Below are positions 16,131-23,751 of a DNA stretch of 64,000 bases, piece by piece. Source of the DNA: Dictyobacter kobayashii. GTDB lineage: Bacteria; Chloroflexota; Ktedonobacteria; Ktedonobacterales; Ktedonobacteraceae. The translations under genes and the position numbers were made by a program. The stretch lies in contig NZ_BIFS01000001.1 of NCBI RefSeq assembly GCF_003967555.1, forward strand, positions 2,542,001 through 2,606,000, read 5' to 3'. Every line of letters starts with the position of its first letter. The stretch's first letter is position 1. A model generated the notes under the pieces. That model was not told where the DNA came from. It saw nothing but the letters and a program-made list of their open reading frames with translations, and ran no database searches.

Positions 16131-17756
16131 CTAGATGGCCAGCATGGCCTCTTCGCGCGCTTTCTGTTCTTCGTCGCTCAAAGGTTCTTGCTGGATGGGT
16201 TCGTTTTTACGCCGTCCAGAGCTGACAAAGAAGGCCGCCACCACAGCCAGTAGCGTCAGGACAAGGCTGAGCCAGAAGGCATCCTGTATCCCTAGCATAT
16301 AAGCTTGCCGGGTCAGCAGACCACTGATCGTACTCAGGGCCGCTCCATAGGCTGCCACACTAGAAGCTCCATGCGAGATAAAAAGAGCCTGCAGGCGCGG
16401 CACCAGTTGTCCCAGCGGAGAATCGGGCGTGACCTTTTCAGCCAGGTGGGCATAATGGAGCTTGGTCTGGCTCTGTACCAGGGTAGCAACGATCGCTACC
16501 GCCAGCGAGCTACCGACGAAACGCAGGGTAGTACTGACAGCAGTTGCCTGGGCCAGCATGCGTGGCCGAATTTCTGCCAGGGCAGACACCATCAATGGCT
16601 GCAAACAGAGGCCGATACCAAAACCACGCAGGATCAACACCCACTGGAATGAGGTATAGGGTATATAGAGATCTAGAAATGTAAAACGCCACATGGCGAT
16701 GGCCGTGATAATCAAGCCTGGAATAACCACAGCCCGGACACCCAATTTATCCACCAGGCGACCACCAACCAGGACGGCGATCATCGAGGCAAATGCCTGT
16801 GGTAATAGCAGCAGACCAGCCTGGAAGGCGCTGAGCTGGCGCAGGTTTTGCAGGTAGACCGGAACCAGGAACAGGCCACCAAACAGGGCAAAGGTGACCA
16901 GGATGCTAGCGAAACTACTGGTTGAGAACGAACGATTGCCAAACACGCGCACATCCAGCAGCGGCTGTAGCCCACGGCGCGCTCGACCCAGTTCCACAAA
17001 AATGAAGATGGTCAGCAGTATCACTCCCGCTATCAGGCAGCTCAATACAGTGCCTGAGGTCCAACCATCGGTACTGGCATCTGACAATCCATACAGCAAC
17101 AAGCCCAGCCCAATCGCGGAGAGCACGAAACCGGGTAGGTCGAAACTGGCTCGTGTATTGGCTCGCGCCTCGCGAATATAGATCGCAGCCAGGATCAATC
17201 CAATAATACCTAAGGGAACGTTGAGATAAAAGATAAGCTGCCAGCCAGCGAAGGTAACGATGTAGCCACCCAGCGTCGGGCCAAAAGCAGGTGCCAGTAG
17301 AATAGGGATGCCCAGTACACCCATGGCAGTACCACGCTCAGACGGCGCGAACTCGCGGTAGAGGAGTGTAATGGCAAGTGGCGAAAGGAAAGCACCGGTA
17401 AAGCCCTGTATCAGACGGAAAACGATCAGGACCGGCAAACTCCAGGCGATACCACACAGCGCGGAACCCACTGTAAAGCCAACCAGCGACAACATATAGA
17501 AGCGCTTAATACCGATACGATCCGATAAATAGGCGGTGAGCGGCGTGGCCACACCCTGGGCCAATGTATAGCCAGTCAACACCCATTGGACACTATTGAG
17601 ATCTGAACCAAAAGCACTTTGTAGCCGGGGGATAGCGATATTGACAATGGTGCTATCTAGAATGCTCATAAAGATTCCGAAAATCACCACGCAAGCCACA
17701 ATCCACTTATACGGCAATCCTCCCCGCCGAGGCACGGCAGGTGCAGACATCTGCAT
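16131..17756 (-). CDS. DHA2-family MFS drug exporter (EmrB/QacA type), cassette 1
   Basis: 541 residues, 14 predicted TM helices. Motifs include LDSTIVNIAIPRLQ (motif D1), GYTLAQGVATPLTAYLSDRIG (motif A loop) and GVLGIPILLAPAFGPTLGGY (motif C of exporters). It would export hydrophobic compounds by proton antiport. The start at 17756 (MQMSAP) has TAAGGAG about 9 bp upstream and matches the paralogue at 21117. A promoter with the shared TetR-type operator lies at 17941-17985, giving a leader of about 190 nt. The adaptor and coiled-coil genes follow in the same orientation. Confidence 0.9.
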   Translation of the reverse strand: MQMSAPAVPRRGGLPYKWIVACVVIFGIFMSILDSTIVNIAIPRLQSAFGSDLNSVQWVLTGYTLAQGVATPLTAYLSDRIGIKRFYMLSLVGFTVGSALCGIAWSLPVLIVFRLIQGFTGAFLSPLAITLLYREFAPSERGTAMGVLGIPILLAPAFGPTLGGYIVTFAGWQLIFYLNVPLGIIGLILAAIYIREARANTRASFDLPGFVLSAIGLGLLLYGLSDASTDGWTSGTVLSCLIAGVILLTIFIFVELGRARRGLQPLLDVRVFGNRSFSTSSFASILVTFALFGGLFLVPVYLQNLRQLSAFQAGLLLLPQAFASMIAVLVGGRLVDKLGVRAVVIPGLIITAIAMWRFTFLDLYIPYTSFQWVLILRGFGIGLCLQPLMVSALAEIRPRMLAQATAVSTTLRFVGSSLAVAIVATLVQSQTKLHYAHLAEKVTPDSPLGQLVPRLQALFISHGASSVAAYGAALSTISGLLTRQAYMLGIQDAFWLSLVLTLLAVVAAFFVSSGRRKNEPIQQEPLSDEEQKAREEAMLAI

Positions 17757-17940
17757 AGTCAGAAACTCCTTAGACATGCTTTAAAAACACAATATTCTTA
17801 TATGTGCATCAAACAATCTGAAGCACAAAGCACAGGGTCGTTCCAGAGTTAGATGTCGATCGACGCAAGCGAGTAAGTAAGTGACTAACAAGTTGGCATT
17901 TGACCGCCAAAGGCTATTTTTGACTTACACAAAGATTTAT

Positions 17941-17985
17941 TGACTATTCAGTCATCAATTTACCAGAAGGTCAAAACAAAGTCAA
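17941..17985 (-). promoter_or_regulatory. Promoter with TetR-type operator, efflux cassette 1 (site A)
   Basis: On the minus strand: TTGACT (17985-17980), a 17-bp spacer, TAAATT (17962-17957), then the dyad TGACT-N4-AGTCA (17954-17941) over the expected transcription start. The same layout occurs at 21993 and 29121. Confidence 0.85.
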
Positions 17986-18041
17986 GGGATAGGAGGGGAT
18001 TTGGGGAAAGATATCTGGTGATTTATTAAATTGTAATATAA

Positions 18042-18088
18042 AAAAACAGATCATGGTGCTTCATTGTATATCACCGTGATCTGTTTTT
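18042..18088 (-). terminator. Terminator of efflux cassette 2
   Basis: Arms AAAAACAGATCATGGTG and CACCGTGATCTGTTTTT with one mismatch and a 13-base loop, 18 bp beyond the last cassette gene. The T-run fits termination on the minus strand. Confidence 0.7.
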
Positions 18089-18105
18089 GTGTGGATTACT
18101 TGTGC

Positions 18106-18636
18106 TTATTCGCTATAGGGCATCGCTGGTACAGAGGAGTTTCTGGCTACGACGGATTCTCCATCATTGTTGCGGTTCATGCCTTCGATGACGCCACTCA
18201 GGTGGATGAGACCCTGCTCAATGTCACGAGACTGGCGCTGGAGAATATGCAGTTGACCGGCCAGCTCATATAACTGGCGATTCAAGGCTGCCACATCCCG
18301 CCCGGACTGGCGCACTGGCTGCGACTGTGACCAGTAAGATGGCGTATCATGCATCTGCGTGGTCTCCTCATAGGTATTGACTTGAGGAATAGCAGTGGTA
18401 GGCTCCTGACTGACATCCGGCATATTGGGATTTTCAGGGAACTCTAACTGCTGGCTCCGTTGCTTAAACTCGGGAGCCGGGATGGTTGCTTTCTTATCAA
18501 TCTCTGGCTGTACTGTCGCCGCTGGCTGCGCGCTCTCCACCTTAGCAGGCTTCTCATTCTTATCACCACCACGTGACAGGAAAAATGCACCTATCAAGGC
18601 GAGAACAGCGATCGCAATGAGTCCTCCGATGATCAT
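18106..18636 (-). CDS. Membrane-anchored coiled-coil protein of efflux cassette 2
   Basis: 176 residues; same plan as the protein at 14774. N-terminal TM helix (MIIGGLIAIAVLALIGAFFLSRG), a Pro/Gln/Thr-rich linker that shows no similarity to its paralogue, and a conserved C-terminal coil (ALNRQLYELAGQLHILQRQS). It is the last gene of cassette 2, 75 bp after the adaptor. Strong conservation of the coil over a free linker suggests a defined binding partner, perhaps the adaptor or pump. Confidence 0.7.
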   Translation of the reverse strand: MIIGGLIAIAVLALIGAFFLSRGGDKNEKPAKVESAQPAATVQPEIDKKATIPAPEFKQRSQQLEFPENPNMPDVSQEPTTAIPQVNTYEETTQMHDTPSYWSQSQPVRQSGRDVAALNRQLYELAGQLHILQRQSRDIEQGLIHLSGVIEGMNRNNDGESVVARNSSVPAMPYSE

Positions 18637-18663
18637 TCTTCTCTCCTTATCGCAAATTGACCT

Positions 18664-18697
18664 GATGGATAATCATACTTTCAATAATTATCCATCA
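18664..18697. repeat. Inverted repeat between adaptor and coiled-coil genes
   Basis: Eleven-bp arms TGATGGATAAT / ATTATCCATCA with a 12-base loop inside cassette 2. It could lower expression of the last gene or protect the mRNA end. Confidence 0.5.
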
Positions 18698-18711
18698 GAG
18701 CGGGACTGAAA

Positions 18712-19371
18712 TTAGTGCAGGTGGATGGTGACCTCGGCGCTCATGCCAGGGACGATGTTGTTGCCACCATTGCCATCTAACGAGATGACGACCGGAATGC
18801 GCTGTGAGACTTTGGTAAAGTTGCCGCTGGCGTTGTCCGAGGAAGGTAACAGCGAGAAGGAACCAGCAGTCGCTGAAACAATGCTCTGGATATGGCCTTT
18901 GTAGGCTGTTCCACTGTAGGCATCGATGGTCACATCAACGTCCTGGTTGACCTTCACGTTGTTGATAGCACCTTCATCGATATAAGCCATGATGTTCAAG
19001 TTACCAAGATCAGCGACCTGAGCCAGGGTGGCCCCGGGAGTAACTGACTGTCCCTCGACTGCGTTAGCTTGTACGACTGTGCCGTCAATAGGGCTGGTAA
19101 CATTGATGGTGGCTGCTTTGACAGCAGGAGCAACAGGAGCCGTGGTAATGGTACCAATAACTTCACCGGCGGTGACTTTATCACCCAGTTTAACGGTCAT
19201 GGTTGTCAGTTGACCAGCCTGTGGGCTGCTGACACTTAAAATATGACCACTGACCTGGGCATCGTCGGTCTGATAGTAGTTATAGTTGTTCAAGAGCCAG
19301 TAGCCAACACCACCCGCGATCGCCAGGATGGCAATCATAATCAGGATCGGTACAAAAATCATGCGACGCAT
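18712..19371 (-). CDS. Short EmrA/HlyD-type membrane fusion protein, cassette 2
   Basis: 219 residues, closely related to the adaptor at 15361, with an almost identical TM anchor and the same YYQTDDAQVSGHILSVSSPQ start. The split lipoyl domain and barrel are conserved and the helical hairpin is again absent. The main differences lie in the lipoyl loop (TTAPVAPAVKAATINV here). It follows the pump gene by 117 bp and acts with it as periplasm-equivalent or cell-wall-side adaptor. Confidence 0.85.
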   Translation of the reverse strand: MRRMIFVPILIMIAILAIAGGVGYWLLNNYNYYQTDDAQVSGHILSVSSPQAGQLTTMTVKLGDKVTAGEVIGTITTAPVAPAVKAATINVTSPIDGTVVQANAVEGQSVTPGATLAQVADLGNLNIMAYIDEGAINNVKVNQDVDVTIDAYSGTAYKGHIQSIVSATAGSFSLLPSSDNASGNFTKVSQRIPVVISLDGNGGNNIVPGMSAEVTIHLH

Positions 19372-19488
19372 GGTGCGTGATCTCCTTCTTCAAATGAGAG
19401 AGTGAAAATTTCAGATAAAAACGTATAGTTTTTTTATAGGGAAAGGAATGTTATATATTCCTTTATCGATACAATGTACTGACGATCC

Positions 19489-21117
19489 TTAGATCGCCAT
19501 CATCGCCTCTTCCTTAGCCAACTGCTCTTCATCGGTCAATGGACGCTCTTCCACCTGCTTGTCTTGCTTCTTCGATTTGCCAGAAACAAAGAAGGAGGCA
19601 ATCACAGCGACCCCAACCAGGACCAGCGTTACCCAGAAGGCATCTTGCATGGCCATCGCATACGATTGCAACTGCAACCGACCTGCGATATAGGCCAGGG
19701 CAGTAGCGTAGGCCGCCGTAGCGGATGAGCCACGGCTCATCAAGACAGCTTGCATCTGCATGATGAAATGGCCTGTAGACGAGTCCGGAGTAATAAGCTC
19801 TGCCATATGTGCATAATGCAGTTTGTTCTGTGAGGTTACAAAGGTTGAGATCACAGAGACGGCCAGCGAGCTCATGACAAACCGGAAAGTGGTATTGACG
19901 GCCGATGCCTGCGAGAGCATTTTAGGTTTGATTTGCGAGAGCATCGAGACCGACAATGGCTGTAAACATAGGCCCATGCCGAAGCCACGGATAATCAGCG
20001 CAGTCTGGAAAGAGCCAATGGGCTCAGTAAGATTAAGTGAAGTGAGCATCCACATGCCAAAACCCATGATCAGCAGGCCAGGAATGACAACCGCACGTAC
20101 GCCAATCTTGTCAACCAGACGACCGCCAATCAACACAGCCAGCATAGAAGCAAAAGCCTGCGGTAACAATACCAATCCAGATTGGAAGGCTGTCTCACCG
20201 CGCAACGACTGCAGATAGACCGGTATCAGGAACAGGCCGCCATACAGGGCGAAGATGACCAGCGTACTGGCAATAATACTGGTGGTAAAGACACCGTTGC
20301 CAAAGACCCGTAGATCCAGCAAGACCGCCTTATCTTGTCTGATGCGCGACAACTCCAGTACCACAAAGATCGTCAGACAGAGCAGGCCACCAATGATACA
20401 ACTGAGCACGATCGCAGAGCCCCAACCATCCGTACTGGCATCCGACAGGCCATAGAGGACCGCCGCCAGGCCAATGCCGGCGAAGACAAAGCCCATAAAA
20501 TCAAAGTCAACACGGTGCGACTGGCTTTCACGCAGGAAGAAAAATGCTAACAGCAAGCCAACAATACCAATCGGCAGGTTAATATAGAAGATCAACTGCC
20601 AGTCAGAATAAGTTACCAGGTAACCACCAAGCGTGGGACCAAAGGCTGGTGCCAGCAAAATCGGAATACCCAGGAAACCCATGGCGGTACCACGCTCTTG
20701 AGGAGGAAACTCCAGATAGAGCAGTGTAATCGCCAAAGGAGAAAGGAAAGATCCAAATACCGCCTGAATAATACGGAAAATGATCAGAGATTCCAGACTC
20801 CAAGAGATCCCACACAACGCTGATCCCAACGTAAAGCCAGCCAATGCGACGAGATATAAACGCTTATTACCAATCCGACTTGCCAGATAAGCTGTCAGTG
20901 GGGTGGCAACACCCTGTGCTAACGTATAGGCCGTTAACACCCACTGTACACTGGTCAGGTCGGCACCGAAGGCGTTTTGTAATCGTGGAATAGCGGTGTT
21001 CACAATGGTACCATCGAGGATGGTCATGAACAGGCCAAAGATTACAACTATCGCAACAACCCACTTATACGCAAGTCCTCCCGCTTTTTGCTGCGGGGAT
21101 GCAGCGGAAACTTGCAT
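19489..21117 (-). CDS. DHA2-family MFS drug exporter (EmrB/QacA type), cassette 2
   Basis: 542 residues, 14 TM helices, paralogue of the pump at 16131 along its whole length. Motifs LDGTIVNTAIPRLQ, TPLTAYLASRIG and GFLGIPILLAPAFGPTLGGY are present. The start is an ATG with a purine-rich GGAGTAACTC region upstream. It lies 147 bp downstream of tetR in the same direction and may be co-transcribed from the promoter at 21993-22037; I saw no copy of the operator between tetR and this gene. Confidence 0.9.
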   Translation of the reverse strand: MQVSAASPQQKAGGLAYKWVVAIVVIFGLFMTILDGTIVNTAIPRLQNAFGADLTSVQWVLTAYTLAQGVATPLTAYLASRIGNKRLYLVALAGFTLGSALCGISWSLESLIIFRIIQAVFGSFLSPLAITLLYLEFPPQERGTAMGFLGIPILLAPAFGPTLGGYLVTYSDWQLIFYINLPIGIVGLLLAFFFLRESQSHRVDFDFMGFVFAGIGLAAVLYGLSDASTDGWGSAIVLSCIIGGLLCLTIFVVLELSRIRQDKAVLLDLRVFGNGVFTTSIIASTLVIFALYGGLFLIPVYLQSLRGETAFQSGLVLLPQAFASMLAVLIGGRLVDKIGVRAVVIPGLLIMGFGMWMLTSLNLTEPIGSFQTALIIRGFGMGLCLQPLSVSMLSQIKPKMLSQASAVNTTFRFVMSSLAVSVISTFVTSQNKLHYAHMAELITPDSSTGHFIMQMQAVLMSRGSSATAAYATALAYIAGRLQLQSYAMAMQDAFWVTLVLVGVAVIASFFVSGKSKKQDKQVEERPLTDEEQLAKEEAMMAI

Positions 21118-21264
21118 AATGAGTTACTCCTTACGACACAATTTCAATAAGTTTAAACGCACAATTATAGAATAGAGACAAGAACATTCTTTATGCATTT
21201 TAATTTACATAGCTATATCGCCAGCTTTTGCAATAAGATGTTCTATAGATATGTTGTCCTGTAT

Positions 21265-21897
21265 TTATGGACACAGCTTACTTTCATCTGTAGTCGTGGG
21301 TGCTGAAATCCCGTGAAAGTAGATACATCGCAAATGACCAACTAAATCTCCGTATTGGACCTGCAAGCCCTCGTGAAAGTTTTTGAACAGGCGCGACACG
21401 ATGATGCCAAACAGAGCTTCTAGCATTACCTCTGTCGGTAAGCAAGCATTAAAAATGCCTTCAGCTTTCCCTTCGTCCAGCATCAAGGCAATCTGTTCGC
21501 GCATTCCATTGAAGGTTTCTTTGATCTCGTAGTGAATTTCTGCTTGCAGATCAGAGGCGTTACGCAAAATAAAAAATAAAGGATGCTTCTCAGCTATGTG
21601 GTAACACAGCGTATCGATCATTAACGTCATTTTTTCTTGCGCACCAACCTGCATATGAGCAATCTGCTCGATCGCAACCTGAAGATCATGGAATTCCCGC
21701 TTAAAGAGAACAATCATTAAAGCTTCTTTGCTCTCAAAATGTTGATAGAGCGTGCCTTTAGCGACACCGACGCGCTGGGCGATCTCACCCATCGAGGTAT
21801 CATAATAGCCGCGCTCTAACAACAAATCCTGTGTTGCTTGCAGGATCAACTCTTCTCGTTCCTGCCGCTGCCTTTCCTTAAGCGATTGATGTATCAT
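21265..21897 (-). CDS. TetR/AcrR-family transcriptional repressor
   Basis: 210 residues from the ATG at 21897. The N-terminal DNA-binding domain is typical: ILQATQDLLLERGYYDTSMG, then EIAQRVGVAKGTLYQHFESK. The ligand-binding part is helical and ends in a Cys-containing tail. A longer start at 21939 lacks a ribosome site. The gene is preceded by the operator-type dyad it probably binds (21993-22006), so self-regulation is likely. It is the only TetR in the window and lies between efflux cassette 2 and the phospho-signalling operon, both of which carry the same promoter/operator. The inducer is unknown, perhaps a substrate of the pumps. Confidence 0.9.
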   Translation of the reverse strand: MIHQSLKERQRQEREELILQATQDLLLERGYYDTSMGEIAQRVGVAKGTLYQHFESKEALMIVLFKREFHDLQVAIEQIAHMQVGAQEKMTLMIDTLCYHIAEKHPLFFILRNASDLQAEIHYEIKETFNGMREQIALMLDEGKAEGIFNACLPTEVMLEALFGIIVSRLFKNFHEGLQVQYGDLVGHLRCIYFHGISAPTTTDESKLCP

Positions 21898-21992
21898 TTT
21901 TCTTCGACCAATTCCTTTGAGAGATATTTTCCTGGTCATACCAGTTGATTTCTGACCAACAATACTAAATTTTGACTGGCCAAATTTCTTTA

Positions 21993-22037
21993 TGACTCTC
22001 TAGTCATCAATTTACCAGAAAGTCATTCGACTGTCAA
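21993..22037 (-). promoter_or_regulatory. Promoter with TetR-type operator, tetR and cassette 2 (site B)
   Basis: Minus strand: TTGACA (22037-22032), 17-bp spacer, TAAATT (22014-22009), then TGACT-N4-AGTCA (22006-21993). The tetR start is about 105 nt downstream of the expected transcription start. Confidence 0.85.
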
Positions 22038-22050
22038 GAGTTTGCAGGGC

Positions 22051-23676
22051 TTATTGAGATAAATGCGTGTTCTCGGTTGCTGACTTTTTGGTCGAAGATA
22101 TGCTCGAGCCAGCATTTAAGGCGGTTTGTAGCTGTTCAGAGGCCTGAGAAAGCAAGCTAACCAATTGTGTTTGGGCCTGGCGATCCTGTTGTAGCTGCTC
22201 CAGAAATGCATCCTGACGGGCCGTGAAATCCCCGACCTTAAACGCCAGTTCGGCGGCACGCTCAATCGTCAGATCCAGGGTATCCAGGATATTTCTGAGA
22301 TCGGTTCCCCAGCGATCCTGCTTCTGACCAAGTTCGACCATAGTAGTGGCAGCCTCTTCCAATAACTTTGTCGACTGCGAGGCCGCGGTTATCAATAATT
22401 CTTGCTGTTGGGCCAGATCCACCGTTGGAGCAACCAGGTTCCTGGCCTGCAAGGTCAGTTCGCCATTGGTCTCTTTCAGGATAGTTGCGGCGGCACGTAC
22501 ATGATCGGCGGTTTTGACGACTCCAGATGTCAACTTACCAATCTCTTTTAGATACTTGCTCCCCTCCAGCAGTTGCTCTAACATACGATCTGTTACCTGA
22601 CCCAACCGATTCATCACTTGCTGTGACATCCCATCATATCTGGTGGCAACATCTTTCGTTACGCCATCAAAGCCCTGTACAACCTCGCGGGTCATATTTT
22701 CAAAGCGATCCGACACATTCTGCATCATGCCATCTAGATTCTTCTCCGTCCCTTTGGTGGTGCTATAGAGATTTTTGGTTATGTTCTGGGTCACCCCATC
22801 AAACTTGCTAGAGATATTCTGGGTCATGCCACCAAAATTGTCGGTCACATTCTGGCTCATGCCATCAAAACGCTCAGTCACATTCTGGGCCATATCATCA
22901 AATCTAGTAGTGACGTTCTGGGTCATGCTATCGAAACGCTGGGTTACGTTCTGGGTCATGCCATCAAAGCGGCCAATAATATTCTCAAATTTATCTTCCA
23001 GGCGGCGCGCCATGGTATCAATGCGCCTGGCCACTTGTGTCAGGCTATCGGCCGCCGTGAGCTGGCTCTTATATTGCGCCAGGTATAAGGTGAGCATAGC
23101 CAGCATATGGGTCAAGTCGGTGTGTAGCTCTTGTTCCAGTTGCACCTGTTCCTGCCGCAGCCGCTGCTGGCGCAGGGATGGTCCGATAGATAGCCAGAGC
23201 GAGTAGACCAAAAAAGCCAGCAGCAACACAACGTCAACGATCAGTACATTGCTGGCCCGTAGCCAGCCAGGCAACTGGCCAGCAAAGCCCTGCTGCCACC
23301 AGTAGAGAAAGGAGGGGCTGCCTTGTCTGGCATGCGTGCTCAAGATAGCGGGATACAATGTCAAAGCCTGGGCCAGGCTCAGACCGCTCAGCAATAGAGG
23401 GAGACCCAACAATAGCATGCGCAGTGGTCTATCCCATTGACTGAGCTTGCGAGACTGAGCAGGTTGTGAGAGATAGCTGTGGTAACGCTCCAACACTAGA
23501 TTAGGCTCGATCATTTGATATAGATCGACATCAGCCCAGGCATTGATCTCGCTGGTCGCATCATTTTTAAGGGCATTATTCAAGAGCTTGAGGCGCTGGG
23601 CGCTACTGGCATCAAATGACTCAATGCGCGGGGTCATTTCAGTTAAAAGCTCTGTGACATGCTTAATATCTACCAT
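22051..23676 (-). CDS. Two-TM protein with 11-residue-repeat coiled coil
   Basis: 541 residues. A soluble N-terminus of about 80 residues, two TM helices (roughly 86-108 and 142-163), then a helical region. From about 225 to 360 it repeats an 11-residue unit of the type RFDGMTQNVTQ, with Phe-Asp-x-Met and Gln-Asn-(Val/Ile) at fixed places, about a dozen times. Eleven-residue periodicity points to a right-handed coiled-coil stalk. More helices follow and a Ser/Thr-rich end. It is the last gene of the vWA/PP2C/kinase operon, 75 bp after the kinase, with GAGGA before its ATG. The likely role is the membrane sensor or effector stalk of the module. Confidence 0.8.
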   Translation of the reverse strand: MVDIKHVTELLTEMTPRIESFDASSAQRLKLLNNALKNDATSEINAWADVDLYQMIEPNLVLERYHSYLSQPAQSRKLSQWDRPLRMLLLGLPLLLSGLSLAQALTLYPAILSTHARQGSPSFLYWWQQGFAGQLPGWLRASNVLIVDVVLLLAFLVYSLWLSIGPSLRQQRLRQEQVQLEQELHTDLTHMLAMLTLYLAQYKSQLTAADSLTQVARRIDTMARRLEDKFENIIGRFDGMTQNVTQRFDSMTQNVTTRFDDMAQNVTERFDGMSQNVTDNFGGMTQNISSKFDGVTQNITKNLYSTTKGTEKNLDGMMQNVSDRFENMTREVVQGFDGVTKDVATRYDGMSQQVMNRLGQVTDRMLEQLLEGSKYLKEIGKLTSGVVKTADHVRAAATILKETNGELTLQARNLVAPTVDLAQQQELLITAASQSTKLLEEAATTMVELGQKQDRWGTDLRNILDTLDLTIERAAELAFKVGDFTARQDAFLEQLQQDRQAQTQLVSLLSQASEQLQTALNAGSSISSTKKSATENTHLSQ

Positions 23677-23751
23677 AATTTTCCTCAGAAGGGGTGCTCT
23701 CGGCCACGCAGGCGGCGGCGCACATCCGATTGAATGGCACGGCTACAACAA

